Below, piece after piece: positions 17,285 to 26,700 of a stretch of 64,000 bases of DNA. Each line of letters opens with the position of its first letter. The stretch's first letter is position 1. Origin of the DNA: Richelia sinica FACHB-800 (GTDB taxonomy: Bacteria > Cyanobacteriota > Cyanobacteriia > Cyanobacteriales > Nostocaceae); assembly GCF_014698825.1 (NCBI RefSeq), contig NZ_JACJTT010000006.1, positions 146,046 to 210,045 of the forward strand, written 5' to 3'. Under the pieces are notes generated by a model, which saw only the letters and a program-made list of their open reading frames with translations, was not told the DNA's origin and did no database searches. Position numbers and translations under genes: made by a program.

Positions 17285-18715
17285 ATGTCTTACGCGCAAA
17301 CGAAGACTCAGTCTAAAGCTGGGTATGAAGCCGGGGTTAAAGATTACAGACTAACTTATTACACACCCGATTACACTCCTAAAGATACAGATATTCTCGC
17401 TGCATTCCGTGTTACACCCCAGCCTGGAGTTCCCTTTGAAGAAGCAGGTGCTGCGGTAGCCGCTGAGTCTTCCACAGGTACTTGGACAACTGTATGGACA
17501 GACTTGTTAACTGACCTTGATCGCTACAAAGGTCGTTGCTACGACATCGAACCAGTTCCTGGTGAAGATAATCAATTTATTGCTTACATTGCTTATCCTC
17601 TGGATCTGTTTGAAGAAGGTTCTGTAACCAACATGTTTACCTCCATTGTAGGTAACGTATTTGGTTTCAAAGCTCTGAAAGCACTGCGTCTAGAAGACTT
17701 GCGGATTCCCGTAGCTTATTTGAAGACCTTCCAAGGGCCTCCTCACGGTATCCAAGTAGAGCGCGACAAATTGAACAAATATGGTCGTCCTCTGTTGGGT
17801 TGTACAATTAAGCCTAAATTGGGTCTGTCTGCTAAGAACTACGGTCGCGCTGTTTACGAATGTTTGCGCGGTGGTTTGGACTTCACCAAAGACGACGAAA
17901 ACATCAACTCTGCTCCTTTCCAACGTTGGAGAGACCGTTTCTTGTTCGTAGCTGATGCTATCCACAAGTCTCAAGCAGAAACCGGTGAAATCAAGGGTCA
18001 CTACTTGAACGTAACTGCGCCTACCTGTGAAGAAATGCTGAAACGGGCTGAGTACGCTAAAGAACTCGGAATGCCCATCATCATGCATGACTACCTAACC
18101 GCAGGTTTCACCGCTAACACCACATTGGCTCGTTGGTGTCGTGATAACGGTATTCTGTTGCACATCCACCGTGCGATGCACGCTGTAATCGACCGTCAAA
18201 GAAACCACGGTATCCACTTCCGTGTATTGGCTAAAGCTCTGCGGATGTCTGGTGGTGACCACATCCACACCGGTACCGTTGTTGGTAAACTGGAAGGCGA
18301 TCGCGCTATCACCATGGGCTTCGTTGATTTGTTGCGTGAAAACTACGTTGAACAAGACAAGTCTCGCGGTATCTACTTCACCCAAGATTGGGCTTCCATG
18401 CCTGGTGTAATGGCTGTTGCTTCCGGTGGTATCCACGTATGGCACATGCCCGCACTAGTAGAAATCTTCGGTGATGACTCCGTACTACAGTTCGGTGGTG
18501 GTACATTGGGTCACCCCTGGGGTAACGCTCCTGGTGCTACCGCTAACCGTGTGGCTCTGGAAGCTTGTATCCAAGCTCGTAACGAAGGTCGCAACTTGGC
18601 TCGTGAAGGTAACGACATCATCCGCGAAGCTGCTAAGTGGTCTCCTGAATTGGCTGCTGCTTGCGAACTGTGGAAAGAAATCAAGTTCGAGTTTGAGACA
18701 GTTGATACCGTCTGA
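17285..18715 (+). CDS. rbcL: RuBisCO large subunit (form IB)
   Basis: Carboxylates RuBP in the carboxysome. The ATG at 17285 gives [21 protein letters not shown] and 476 residues; a GGAAGGA ribosome-binding site is at 17274-17280. Active-site blocks: [26 protein letters not shown], the carbamylated Lys in [26 protein letters not shown], and loop 6 [13 protein letters not shown]. The C terminus ends in [12 protein letters not shown], carrying the peptide bound by RbcX. Codon use is strongly biased to C-ending codons, as expected of a very highly expressed gene. First gene of rbcLXS. Confidence 0.99.
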   Translation: MSYAQTKTQSKAGYEAGVKDYRLTYYTPDYTPKDTDILAAFRVTPQPGVPFEEAGAAVAAESSTGTWTTVWTDLLTDLDRYKGRCYDIEPVPGEDNQFIAYIAYPLDLFEEGSVTNMFTSIVGNVFGFKALKALRLEDLRIPVAYLKTFQGPPHGIQVERDKLNKYGRPLLGCTIKPKLGLSAKNYGRAVYECLRGGLDFTKDDENINSAPFQRWRDRFLFVADAIHKSQAETGEIKGHYLNVTAPTCEEMLKRAEYAKELGMPIIMHDYLTAGFTANTTLARWCRDNGILLHIHRAMHAVIDRQRNHGIHFRVLAKALRMSGGDHIHTGTVVGKLEGDRAITMGFVDLLRENYVEQDKSRGIYFTQDWASMPGVMAVASGGIHVWHMPALVEIFGDDSVLQFGGGTLGHPWGNAPGATANRVALEACIQARNEGRNLAREGNDIIREAAKWSPELAAACELWKEIKFEFETVDTV

Positions 18716-18731
18716 TCCAGGCTGAAGGTGC

Positions 18732-18765
18732 AAGGATGAAGGTTAATGATAATAACCTCATCCTT
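18732..18765 (+). other. Stem-loop in the rbcL-rbcX spacer
   Basis: AAGGATGAAGGTTA (18732-18745) pairs with TAACCTCATCCTT (18753-18765). The stem is 13 bp with one bulge, starting 17 nt after the rbcL stop. There is no T-run. It could stabilise the abundant rbcL 3' end or act as a partial terminator that lowers rbcX expression relative to rbcL. Confidence 0.55.
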
Positions 18766-18805
18766 TAAACTGCATTCTTCATCCTATAGAGGGGACGGGT
18801 CAAGC

Positions 18806-19195
18806 ATGAATCTCAAGCAAATTGCGAAAGACGCGGCCAAAACTCTCCAAAGTTATCTGACTTATCAGGCGCTGAGGACTGTTTTGGCACAGCTAGATGA
18901 AACAAATCCACCATTGGCAATCTGGTTACATAACTTTTCTGCGGGAAAAGTTCAGGATGGAGAAAGATACATCGAAGAACTGTTTCGAGAGAAGCCAGAT
19001 TTAGCCCTGCGGATTATGACTGTAAGAGAGCATATCGCTGAAGAAGTGACAGATTTCTTACCAGAAATGGTGCGCGCGGGTATTCAACAAGCCAATATGG
19101 AACAACGTCGGCAGCATCTTGAACGCATTACGCAATTGAGTTTATTTGAACCCACCCCAGAAACAGATTCTAACTCGGATAACATATCCGGTTAG
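18806..19195 (+). CDS. rbcX: RuBisCO assembly chaperone RbcX
   Basis: Homodimeric chaperone that clamps the RbcL C-terminal EIKFEFD-like peptide during L8 assembly. The real start is ATG 18806 (MNLKQIAKDAAKTLQSYLTYQALRTV), not the upstream in-frame ATG at 18746, which lies in the hairpin spacer. 129 residues, all-helical, with the conserved LTYQAVR...L.ET.P....WL..FS region and MRVREHIAEE-like helix (MTVREHIAEEVTDFLPEMV). The variable C-terminal tail is typical. Confidence 0.96.
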   Translation: MNLKQIAKDAAKTLQSYLTYQALRTVLAQLDETNPPLAIWLHNFSAGKVQDGERYIEELFREKPDLALRIMTVREHIAEEVTDFLPEMVRAGIQQANMEQRRQHLERITQLSLFEPTPETDSNSDNISG

Positions 19196-19238
19196 CGCCT
19201 TAATTAAGTAGTAAACAATAGCCACTCATCATTTAGCT

Positions 19239-19568
19239 ATGCAGACCTTACCAAAAGAGCGTCGTTACGAAACCCTTTCTTATTTACCCCCCCTGTCTGA
19301 CGCACAAATCGAAAAGCAAGTTCAGTACATTCTGAACCAAGGTTATATTCCTGCGATTGAATTCAACGAAACTTCCGAACCTACTGAGTTCTTCTGGACA
19401 ATGTGGAAGTTACCTTTGTTCAATGCAAAAACCACTCGTGAAGTATTGGGTGAAGTTCAAGCTTGCCGTTCTCAATATCCTACCCACTACATCCGTGTTG
19501 TAGGTTTTGACAACATTAAGCAATGCCAAATCCTCAGCTTCATCGTTCACAAACCCAACAGATACTAA
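19239..19568 (+). CDS. rbcS: RuBisCO small subunit
   Basis: 109 residues, the usual cyanobacterial length. Landmarks: [24 protein letters not shown] at the start, [10 protein letters not shown], and [24 protein letters not shown] at the end. It caps the L8 core to form L8S8. Third gene of the rbcLXS operon, 43 bp after rbcX, and followed by a terminator hairpin. Confidence 0.99.
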   Translation: MQTLPKERRYETLSYLPPLSDAQIEKQVQYILNQGYIPAIEFNETSEPTEFFWTMWKLPLFNAKTTREVLGEVQACRSQYPTHYIRVVGFDNIKQCQILSFIVHKPNRY

Positions 19569-20248
19569 AACCTGAGTTGGTTTAATTTAAGTTATTTATC
19601 CCCCAAGGAGAGGTAGTGATTTCTATCTCTCTTTTTTTATAGTTTTTCTGGGTTAGGTATCACTTCGTAATCTGCGGGAAGCAAGCTACCACCTAGCCTA
19701 CTCATCTGTTTGATTCTTGTCTAAAATTGGTATAACTTCTGTCCCTATTACTCTGGCTTCGACTCAAAGATATAGTGTATAAAACTGGTCAAACAATTTA
19801 TCAAATTAAGCACTCCTTACTGTCAAATTATTTAGTTCAGCAACTAAAACAGCTGGATGTTCCCATGCTTATTGTCTAGTTGTTTGGCACTGGCCACCGT
19901 CGCTTGTGACAGTTGCGTAAGTCCTGATAAATTAATCAATTTTCCATATTTCTCTAAAAATAGTATTACTTGTTACATACATTTCCCAAAACCGTAGATA
20001 ACATTAAAAAAATCTTCTCCTTACAGGAGATGTATATAATCAAAGGAACATTTTTTGTACATGTTTATTTCCCCATTGGCAGATTAGCCACCCAAAGGAG
20101 TAGGCAGATTTCAGTAATTTCCCTGCAAAGAATAATGATTTAAGGGCTTTATATTGGATATGAAGCCATAAAGTACACCGCAAGGGTGAGGTATTGCTTC
20201 ACCGTAGTCGGTCATTATGCAACATACGCTAATGCAAAGGAGTTTGCC
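19569..20248. other. Intergenic region after the rbc operon (680 bp)
   Basis: Apart from the rbc terminator, the stretch is AT-rich with no ORF of coding character. A Rubisco activase gene, found near rbc in some Nostocales, is not present. AGGAGAT and AAAGGAG motifs near 20025 and 20094 are not followed by usable ORFs. Confidence 0.4.
19608..19638 (+). terminator. Intrinsic terminator of the rbcLXS operon
   Basis: GAGAGGTAG (19608-19616) pairs with CTATCTCTC (19623-19631) with one G-U pair, a 6-nt loop, then seven Ts (19632-19638). It lies 40 bp after the rbcS stop. Confidence 0.85.
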
Positions 20249-20512
20249 ATGCAACGACAAATGTGCTGGTTGTCTAAGTCTAATGGCGATGATGAAAAAA
20301 TATTGTACTTGCAAGCTGCACCTGGTCAACCTTGGCGACCTTACACAGCTTTTCCTCAGTTTTCAGTGCCAGATTACAGGATTCCTGGGGGTTCTAAAGG
20401 TTGGGCAACCTATCAAAAACTGTTAAAGGTTGGTTGGACTTTAGTTCCTAGTGCCAGAGCTAGTGAATTTGCCAATCCTGTTTATGCAGAATCGACTGTA
20501 CATAATCAATAG
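20249..20512 (+). CDS. Conserved small cyanobacterial protein, unknown function
   Basis: The best start is ATG 20249 (MQRQMCWLSKSNGDDEKILYLQ), with AAAGGAG eight bases upstream; this gives 87 residues. An in-frame ATG at 20186 has no ribosome-binding site. Soluble, with a Pro/Trp/Tyr-rich centre (APGQPWRPYTAFPQFSVPDYRIPGG). I do not recognise a family. It overlaps the convergent gamma-glutamyltransferase by 7 bp at its end. Confidence 0.6.
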   Translation: MQRQMCWLSKSNGDDEKILYLQAAPGQPWRPYTAFPQFSVPDYRIPGGSKGWATYQKLLKVGWTLVPSARASEFANPVYAESTVHNQ

Positions 20513-22341
20513 CCTTGAGCAGTTCCTTCTCCGCGAGGATCGGCTGCTGCTTCTAGATTACCATTTTTTTGAACAACGATCGCATTTCCATTCCCCCAAG
20601 GCATAACTTCTTTAATTTTATGTCCCCGACGGCTTAGGTCTTGCAGCGTTAGGGCATCTAAACCCCAAGGTTCTACACGCAGTTCATCAGGAAGCCACTG
20701 GTGATGTATGCGTGGGACGGATATTGCTGCGCCCACATCCATGTTGTATGTGAGAATATTCAAAATCACTTGCAATACTTGAGTAATGATGGTGCTACCA
20801 CCAGGGGCCCCTACTACCATTCGCAGGCGATCGCTTTCGGTGACAATAGTAGGAGTCATGCTAGATAGAGGAGTTTTGCCTGGTGCTATGGCATTGGCAT
20901 CATTGCCAACTAAACCGAAAGCGTTAGGTACTCCCGGTGCAATAGCAAAGTCATCCATTTCGTTGTTCAAAACTATTCCTGTTCCTGGTGTGACAATGGC
21001 TGCACCAAAACCTAAATTAATGGTGAAAGTTAAACTGACGGCATTTTTATCTGCATCTATAACATTCAGATGACTAGTTTCTGTTGACTCTTGAGGAAGA
21101 CGAGAAAATTTACGACTTTTGATGAGGGAATTTTGCCTTGTATCTAGTCCTGGTTTAATATCTGTCGAAGGTGTAGCCACATCCATATTAATTTCCTGGC
21201 GGCGCTTTTGACCATAAGCCGGACTAATCAGTTGTGAAACGGGAACTTTGACAAAATCAGGATCGCCTAAATATTCAGCGCGATCGCGATAGGCCCGTTT
21301 CATGGACTCTGTTAACAAATGTAAAGCCTTCGGGTGATGCCATCCCCACGCTTGTAAATCTGTGTCACCAATCATATTTAAAATCTGCAATAGGTGGACA
21401 CCACCAGATGATGGGGGTGGCATAGAACAAACCCTAGCTTGGCGAAATTGACCACATACAGGGGTGCGCCAAATGGGTTTATATGCCTTTAAATCTGCAA
21501 GAGTGATTAAACCGCCGTTTTTCGCCATATCTGCGGCGATAGTTTGGGCGATGTTACCTGTGTAAAAACTTTGGGGATTTTCAGCAATACTGGTTAAAGT
21601 TTTAGCTAAATCACCTTGTATTAACCTTTCTCCTGGTTGATAAAATTCGCCGTTGCGGGTGAAGATTTGTTTGGCGGCTAAGTTGTTGAGAATAGCCTGT
21701 TTACGAATGGAAAAGGCAGAAAGAGAACGCCAAGAACTTTTATTACTAATTATAAAACCGTCTTTTGCTAGTGCGATCGCAGGTTTAACTACATCTGGCC
21801 AAGGTAACTTGCCATAACGCCGATGCACTTCATACATACCTGCCACAGTTCCCGGTGTGGCTACTGCTAAATATCCAGTAGTGCTAGCATTAGGACGCAC
21901 TTTCCCCTCTCTATCCAAATACATATTTTTAGTAGCTGTCAGGGGTGCCCGTTCCCGAAAATCTAAAGCTTGAATTGACCCTGTTTTGCCAGAATGTAAA
22001 AGTAAAAAACCACCACCACCAATACCCGCCGAAAAAGGTTCCACTACCGAAATAGCAAAAGTTGTAGCCACTGCTGCATCAACCGCATTTCCACCTTTTT
22101 TTAATATTGATAGTCCTGCTGCCGTTGCCAAAGGGTGTGCAGAAACTACCATAGCCTTTTTGCTGCGTACAGGTACAGTGATAGTTGCTGATGCAGCTTG
22201 GTAGGTAAAGATAGCACTAAGAGAAAAACAGGTTAGGAGAAATTGGTAGGATTTAGCAAGCCAGGGCAAAGTAAAAAGAATTTTCAAGATTTTGTATCTA
22301 ATATATCTATTTTGTAAAGGATAGTTGATATTTATTGTCAA
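20506..22341 (-). CDS. ggt: Gamma-glutamyltranspeptidase
   Basis: Ntn-hydrolase that cleaves glutathione and transfers gamma-glutamyl groups; periplasmic. 611 residues. A hydrophobic N-terminal signal (FLLTCFSLSAIFTYQAASA, ~33-52) precedes MVVSAHPLATAAGLSILKKGGNAVDAAVA. The autocatalytic Thr is in ESTETSHLNVIDADKNAVSLT, the start of the small subunit. The oxyanion/donor-site blocks GTGIVLNNEMDDFA and MTPTIV, and the GGSTIITQVLQVILN region, are present. Full length with nothing missing. Confidence 0.94.
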   Translation of the reverse strand: MTININYPLQNRYIRYKILKILFTLPWLAKSYQFLLTCFSLSAIFTYQAASATITVPVRSKKAMVVSAHPLATAAGLSILKKGGNAVDAAVATTFAISVVEPFSAGIGGGGFLLLHSGKTGSIQALDFRERAPLTATKNMYLDREGKVRPNASTTGYLAVATPGTVAGMYEVHRRYGKLPWPDVVKPAIALAKDGFIISNKSSWRSLSAFSIRKQAILNNLAAKQIFTRNGEFYQPGERLIQGDLAKTLTSIAENPQSFYTGNIAQTIAADMAKNGGLITLADLKAYKPIWRTPVCGQFRQARVCSMPPPSSGGVHLLQILNMIGDTDLQAWGWHHPKALHLLTESMKRAYRDRAEYLGDPDFVKVPVSQLISPAYGQKRRQEINMDVATPSTDIKPGLDTRQNSLIKSRKFSRLPQESTETSHLNVIDADKNAVSLTFTINLGFGAAIVTPGTGIVLNNEMDDFAIAPGVPNAFGLVGNDANAIAPGKTPLSSMTPTIVTESDRLRMVVGAPGGSTIITQVLQVILNILTYNMDVGAAISVPRIHHQWLPDELRVEPWGLDALTLQDLSRRGHKIKEVMPWGNGNAIVVQKNGNLEAAADPRGEGTAQGY

Positions 22342-22394
22342 ATCAATTCTTGAGGTTAGAAACTAAAAGAATATAACACTGGCAATTATGCTTT

Positions 22395-22883
22395 ATGAAT
22401 ACTATTTCTAAACTGGAATTTCATCGGCCAGGTTGGCAAACAGCTATTGCCTTGACCTTGGGCTTGTGGCTAAGTGCAAGTTTGCTTTTAGATTGGGTAA
22501 TCATGCCTATTCTTTATTTTGCAGGCATGATGAATGAGGCGAGTTTTGCCACCGCTGGCTATTCAATTTTCTGGAACTTTAATCGCTTAGAAATATTAGC
22601 AGCAGCGACTATCTTTACTGGCGTTTTGGCTGTGAGTAAATTGCAGTCCCACTGGCGTGTTAGCTGTATCTTGTTATCTGGATTGCTTTTAACAGTAACT
22701 TTCCTAGATACTTACTTTCTCACACCGCAAATGTGTGCTTTGGGCAGTCATTTCAATTTATTTACAGCAGCAAATCCTGTTCCCACCAGCATGAATTTAC
22801 TTCATAGTGGTTATTTTCTGCTGGAAACTTTGAAATTAGTGGCAGGTGGCACGCTGTTGAGTTGGTGCTGGCGGGAAGTTTAA
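22395..22883 (+). CDS. Four-helix integral membrane protein, unknown function
   Basis: 162 residues with four predicted membrane segments (~17-42, ~57-80, ~86-108, ~138-157). It has conserved-looking polar positions between them (WNFNRLEILAAA, LHSGYFLLETLKLVAGG). The pattern recalls DUF4149-type proteins, but I am not certain. Divergent from ggt by ~50 bp, and its end is 3 bp from the end of the convergent GDT1-type gene. Confidence 0.6.
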   Translation: MNTISKLEFHRPGWQTAIALTLGLWLSASLLLDWVIMPILYFAGMMNEASFATAGYSIFWNFNRLEILAAATIFTGVLAVSKLQSHWRVSCILLSGLLLTVTFLDTYFLTPQMCALGSHFNLFTAANPVPTSMNLLHSGYFLLETLKLVAGGTLLSWCWREV

Positions 22884-22886
22884 CAA

Positions 22887-23177
22887 CTATGATTCTGATT
22901 CTGCTTCACTGCTGGGCAAAAGTAGGCGAATAGCCAGGACAGCAAACCCTAAAGCAGCGATCGCTTTTAATAACCTGGTTGGTAATATTTCTGCCACTGC
23001 ACCTCCAGCTAATGCACCTAAAAAGCTGGTTAATAACAGTGCCCCGGCTGTACCAAAGAAAACTGCCTTTTGAGACTGACCGCGACCAGAAAGAGCGATC
23101 GCTGCTAACTGGCTTTTGTCACCTAATTCAGATAAAAACACTGTGATAAAGCTGAGTCCTAAAAGATGCCAATTCAT
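22887..23177 (-). CDS. Half-size GDT1/UPF0016 cation exporter subunit (Hmx-type)
   Basis: 96 residues, three membrane segments, carrying one copy of the family signature E-x-G-D-(K/R)-(S/T): FLSELGDKSQLAAIALSG. GDT1/TMEM165/Mnx proteins export Mn2+ (and Ca2+) and normally have two such halves in one chain. Here each half is a separate gene, as described for the hemi-manganese-exchangers of Anabaena, so the functional unit is presumably a heterodimer with the product of 23224-23628. The gap between the two genes is 46 bp. Confidence 0.85.
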   Translation of the reverse strand: MNWHLLGLSFITVFLSELGDKSQLAAIALSGRGQSQKAVFFGTAGALLLTSFLGALAGGAVAEILPTRLLKAIAALGFAVLAIRLLLPSSEAESES

Positions 23178-23223
23178 AATTCAAATTTGTGCAGATAAAT
23201 TTGTGCAGAGATTTAATAACTGT

Positions 23224-23628
23224 CTAACCTTGGATTACATCCCAAATCAACATCACAGAAATCAGCAACAACATCATCCCAGCTGATTTTTCCACGGTTT
23301 TCGGGCTGAGTTTGCTAGCTATCCAACCACCTAACAGCACACCTAATAAACTAGTAGTGATGAGGGCCAGTGCTGAACCAATGAACACGACCCAAGGCTG
23401 ATGGGATTCTGCGCTCATTAATAAAGTTGAGAGTTGAGTTTTGTCACCAATTTCCGCTAAAAATATGGTAATAAAGGTAGTGGCAAATACTGCCCAAACA
23501 GACTCCTGTTTTTTGCTACCTGTGCTTAATCCAGACTGGGGTTGAGCATGATTGTTTTCTTTTAGTGCTAACTGACCATCAGTTGCCGATACTTCAGCGA
23601 TTTTTAAAGGTGCAGAGTCAAGTTTCAC
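23224..23628 (-). CDS. Half-size GDT1/UPF0016 cation exporter subunit, partner of 22887-23177
   Basis: 134 residues. The N-terminal ~40 residues are hydrophilic and cytosolic (KENNHAQPQSGLSTGSKKQ). Then come three membrane segments with the signature FLAEIGDKTQLSTLLMSA and the G-x-x-L-A-L-I-T-T-S-L-L-G-V-L-L-G-G helix that matches the ALLLTSFLGALAGG of its partner. Together the two supply the two EGD motifs of a full GDT1 protein. Probable role: Mn2+ efflux to protect photosynthesis and cytosolic enzymes. First gene of the pair. Confidence 0.87.
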   Translation of the reverse strand: MKLDSAPLKIAEVSATDGQLALKENNHAQPQSGLSTGSKKQESVWAVFATTFITIFLAEIGDKTQLSTLLMSAESHQPWVVFIGSALALITTSLLGVLLGGWIASKLSPKTVEKSAGMMLLLISVMLIWDVIQG

Positions 23629-23768
23629 AGGCAGTCCATTAAGTATTTTTCATATTTCTTTCATTTTCTCAGATAGATGTAACAAATTGCAACTCCTCTG
23701 CTTGAGTTTTTTTGCCCACTTCGCCACTCAAGGGTTCAGCACAAGCCCAATCATTGATTCAGCACATC

Positions 23769-26700
23769 CTATTGATTTTCAAGAAAACTAGAACAAGCAG
23801 ATTGAGGCTGAGGAACAGTAGGATTGGCACTAGGAGTATGAGCAACTAAATAAACACGACCTTGAGCATCAACAGCCCAACCCTGTGCTTGAATCATAGG
23901 AATGGTTGGACTAGAAGCACTAGTCATGTTGACAGTCTGGTGATTTTTCTGGGCCGGTAATAAATCTACTAAATCTACTAAATCTACTAAAGAATTTGCA
24001 CCTGTGAATAACTCATTAGGATTGGATGGTACTCCTCCCCTACCAGTCACAATAAATCTGTTTTGTTGGTTGCCTGAATTAGTACCACAACTGGGAGAAA
24101 CTTGATTTTTATTGTCTAAAAAATTAACAGGCAAATTAATTAATCCTTTGGCTGGATCAATATTTAATGTATTAATAGTGATTTCCCCATTTAAACCAAA
24201 CTCAGAACTAGCAGTAATATCACTTTTATAGGTATTTTGAGGACGAGCCGCTAAACCAAAAATGCCTTGAGTTGTAATATTAATATTGCCTCCGTTACCT
24301 TTGCTGGCATTGGCAATAATATCACTATTCTCCAAGGGCAACGCTACTACAAAACCACTATTAGCATCAATATTAATATTTCCTCCTTTAGCACTGTTAA
24401 AAGCTTGGGCTGAAATCCCACTGTTATTTCTCATTAGGAGTAAATCTTTGACAAATAAGCTAATTTCTCCGCTTTCTGTGGTTTCATTTGCGCCAGTTAC
24501 TGCTAATAATTTACTTTTATTAAGAAATAGTTTATCTGCCGTAATTTTAATATTTCCTGCCTGATTTCTCACCGCACTGACAGAGACTGTAGCTGTATTA
24601 GAAAAAGATAAAGAACCAGCGGTAATATCAATACTTCCTCCTAGACCTTCTCCAGCTGATTCCACTGTACTAAACACTCCACTAAACAATCCCTTATCAT
24701 CTATTCCATCAAAAGCAGCACGATTATCAGCACGAATCACGATTGTACCTGCATCCCCCTGGCCACGAGTAGCAGCAGCTATCTGTGCTCCTCTACTCAC
24801 AGATAAATCACCTGTAGTAATCTTAATTCCTCCTCCCCTACCCTCTGCTCCCGGTTGCACTACACTAAATATTCTGCTGTCTTCTGCGGAAAAAAGGTTT
24901 TTAGTCTTAACAGTGATACTGCCTGCATCTCCCTTTCCACTGGTGCTGGCATTCAATTGGCTACCATTATTCATAAATAGAGAACGAGCCACAATATTAA
25001 TATCACCCCCCTGTCCTTCTGCGCCTGGTTCTACTGAGCTAAATGCTCCACTGGCAACACCATTCGTACCTAGGCCATCGAAGGAAACATCCCCTTGGGC
25101 ATGAATTATGACCTTACCAGCATCTCCTTTCCCACGGGTAGCAGCAGCTATTTGCGCCCCATTAGTAGCCGATAAAGACTGAGTAGTGATATTGACACCG
25201 CCGGCTTTTCCATTTCCTCCCGGTTCAATATTGCTGTAGGCTCCACTGCCAAAACCATTAGTACCAACTCCATCGAAGGAAATATGTTCTTGAGCATGAA
25301 TAATGACCTTACCTGCATCGCCTTTTCCCAAGGTACTAGCAGTTAAGAAAGCTCCATTACTAACTGATAGGGTACGGCTGTTAATTTCAATATCACCTCC
25401 CTGGCCTTCTCCATTTTCTTCCACTGAACTGAATACTCCCGTAGAAAATTGATTATTACCAATTCCATCAAAGGAAATATGTTCTTGAGCATGAATAATG
25501 ACCTTACCTGCATCTCCTTTTCCACGAGTAGCAGCAGCTATTTGCGCCCCATTACTAGCAGACAGTGAGCCAGTTTGAATGTTGACAGTCCCACCATCAC
25601 CTCTACCGTCGGTTTCTACTATACTGAATACTGCACTGGGCTTACCACTCATACCTACTCCATCTAAGGTAATCTGATTTTTGGCATGAATGAGGACATC
25701 GCCTGCTAAACCTTTACCAAAGGTGGTGGCATTGACTTGTGCACCATTCGTCACTGATAAGGAAGTAGTAGTGATGTTAATATCACCACCGTTGCCTTTC
25801 GCGCCTGCTTGGACTGTAGTAAATACCCCAGAAGATAAATTATTTTTAGCTGTTCCATCTAAGGAAATATGATTGTCGGTATGAATATGAATATTTGCTG
25901 TGTTTCCTTTAGCAAATGTACTGGCAAGGATTTGACCACCTTGGGAAAGAGAGAGGGATTCGGCAGTTATATGCATATCCCTAGCATTTCCTTCGGCTAG
26001 GGCTGCGATATTACTGAAAATTCCACTAGGGAGAAAATTTGTGTTGACTAATTTTTTTTCATGTCTGGTTGTGCGGTTTCTAGAAATATCACTATAAACA
26101 ATATTGCTATTTGCTTGTTCCAGAAAATCCAGTTTTTTGCTGTTAATTTTTTGACTAGTGAATAATTCATTAGTAAGAATATTTTCACCTACTCCATCAA
26201 TAGCAATTTGTTTTTTAGCATAGACATTGACAGCACCTACATCACCTTTGCTAATTGTGGTTGTCTGGATACGACCACCATTTTTGATCAAAATTGACCC
26301 AGATGTGGCTGTGAGATTAATATCACTGCCTTTAGTCAAACCAGTATAAATGTTACTAATATAAGCGTTGTCGAGGGTGATTAATCCTGTATTACTAATA
26401 ATATTAATATTGTTATTAATAGCTTGATTGATATTTGGACTGTTGCCATAGGCAAATATGCCATACTTACTGATGTTAATATCTCCTTCTGCATGGAGAG
26501 CGATCACACCAGCATAACCAGATGCAGAATAGGAGGAAGTATCCACAAATAATGTCTCTATCTTGCCTGTGCTTAGTACAGATATATTGCCACCATTGCC
26601 AGGTTCACCAAATAAGGAAAAGGCAGAAGTATCCAAAGATGTAGTGATAATATCACCATTGGTAGCGTGGAGAGCGATCGCCCCACCATGACGATTTTGT

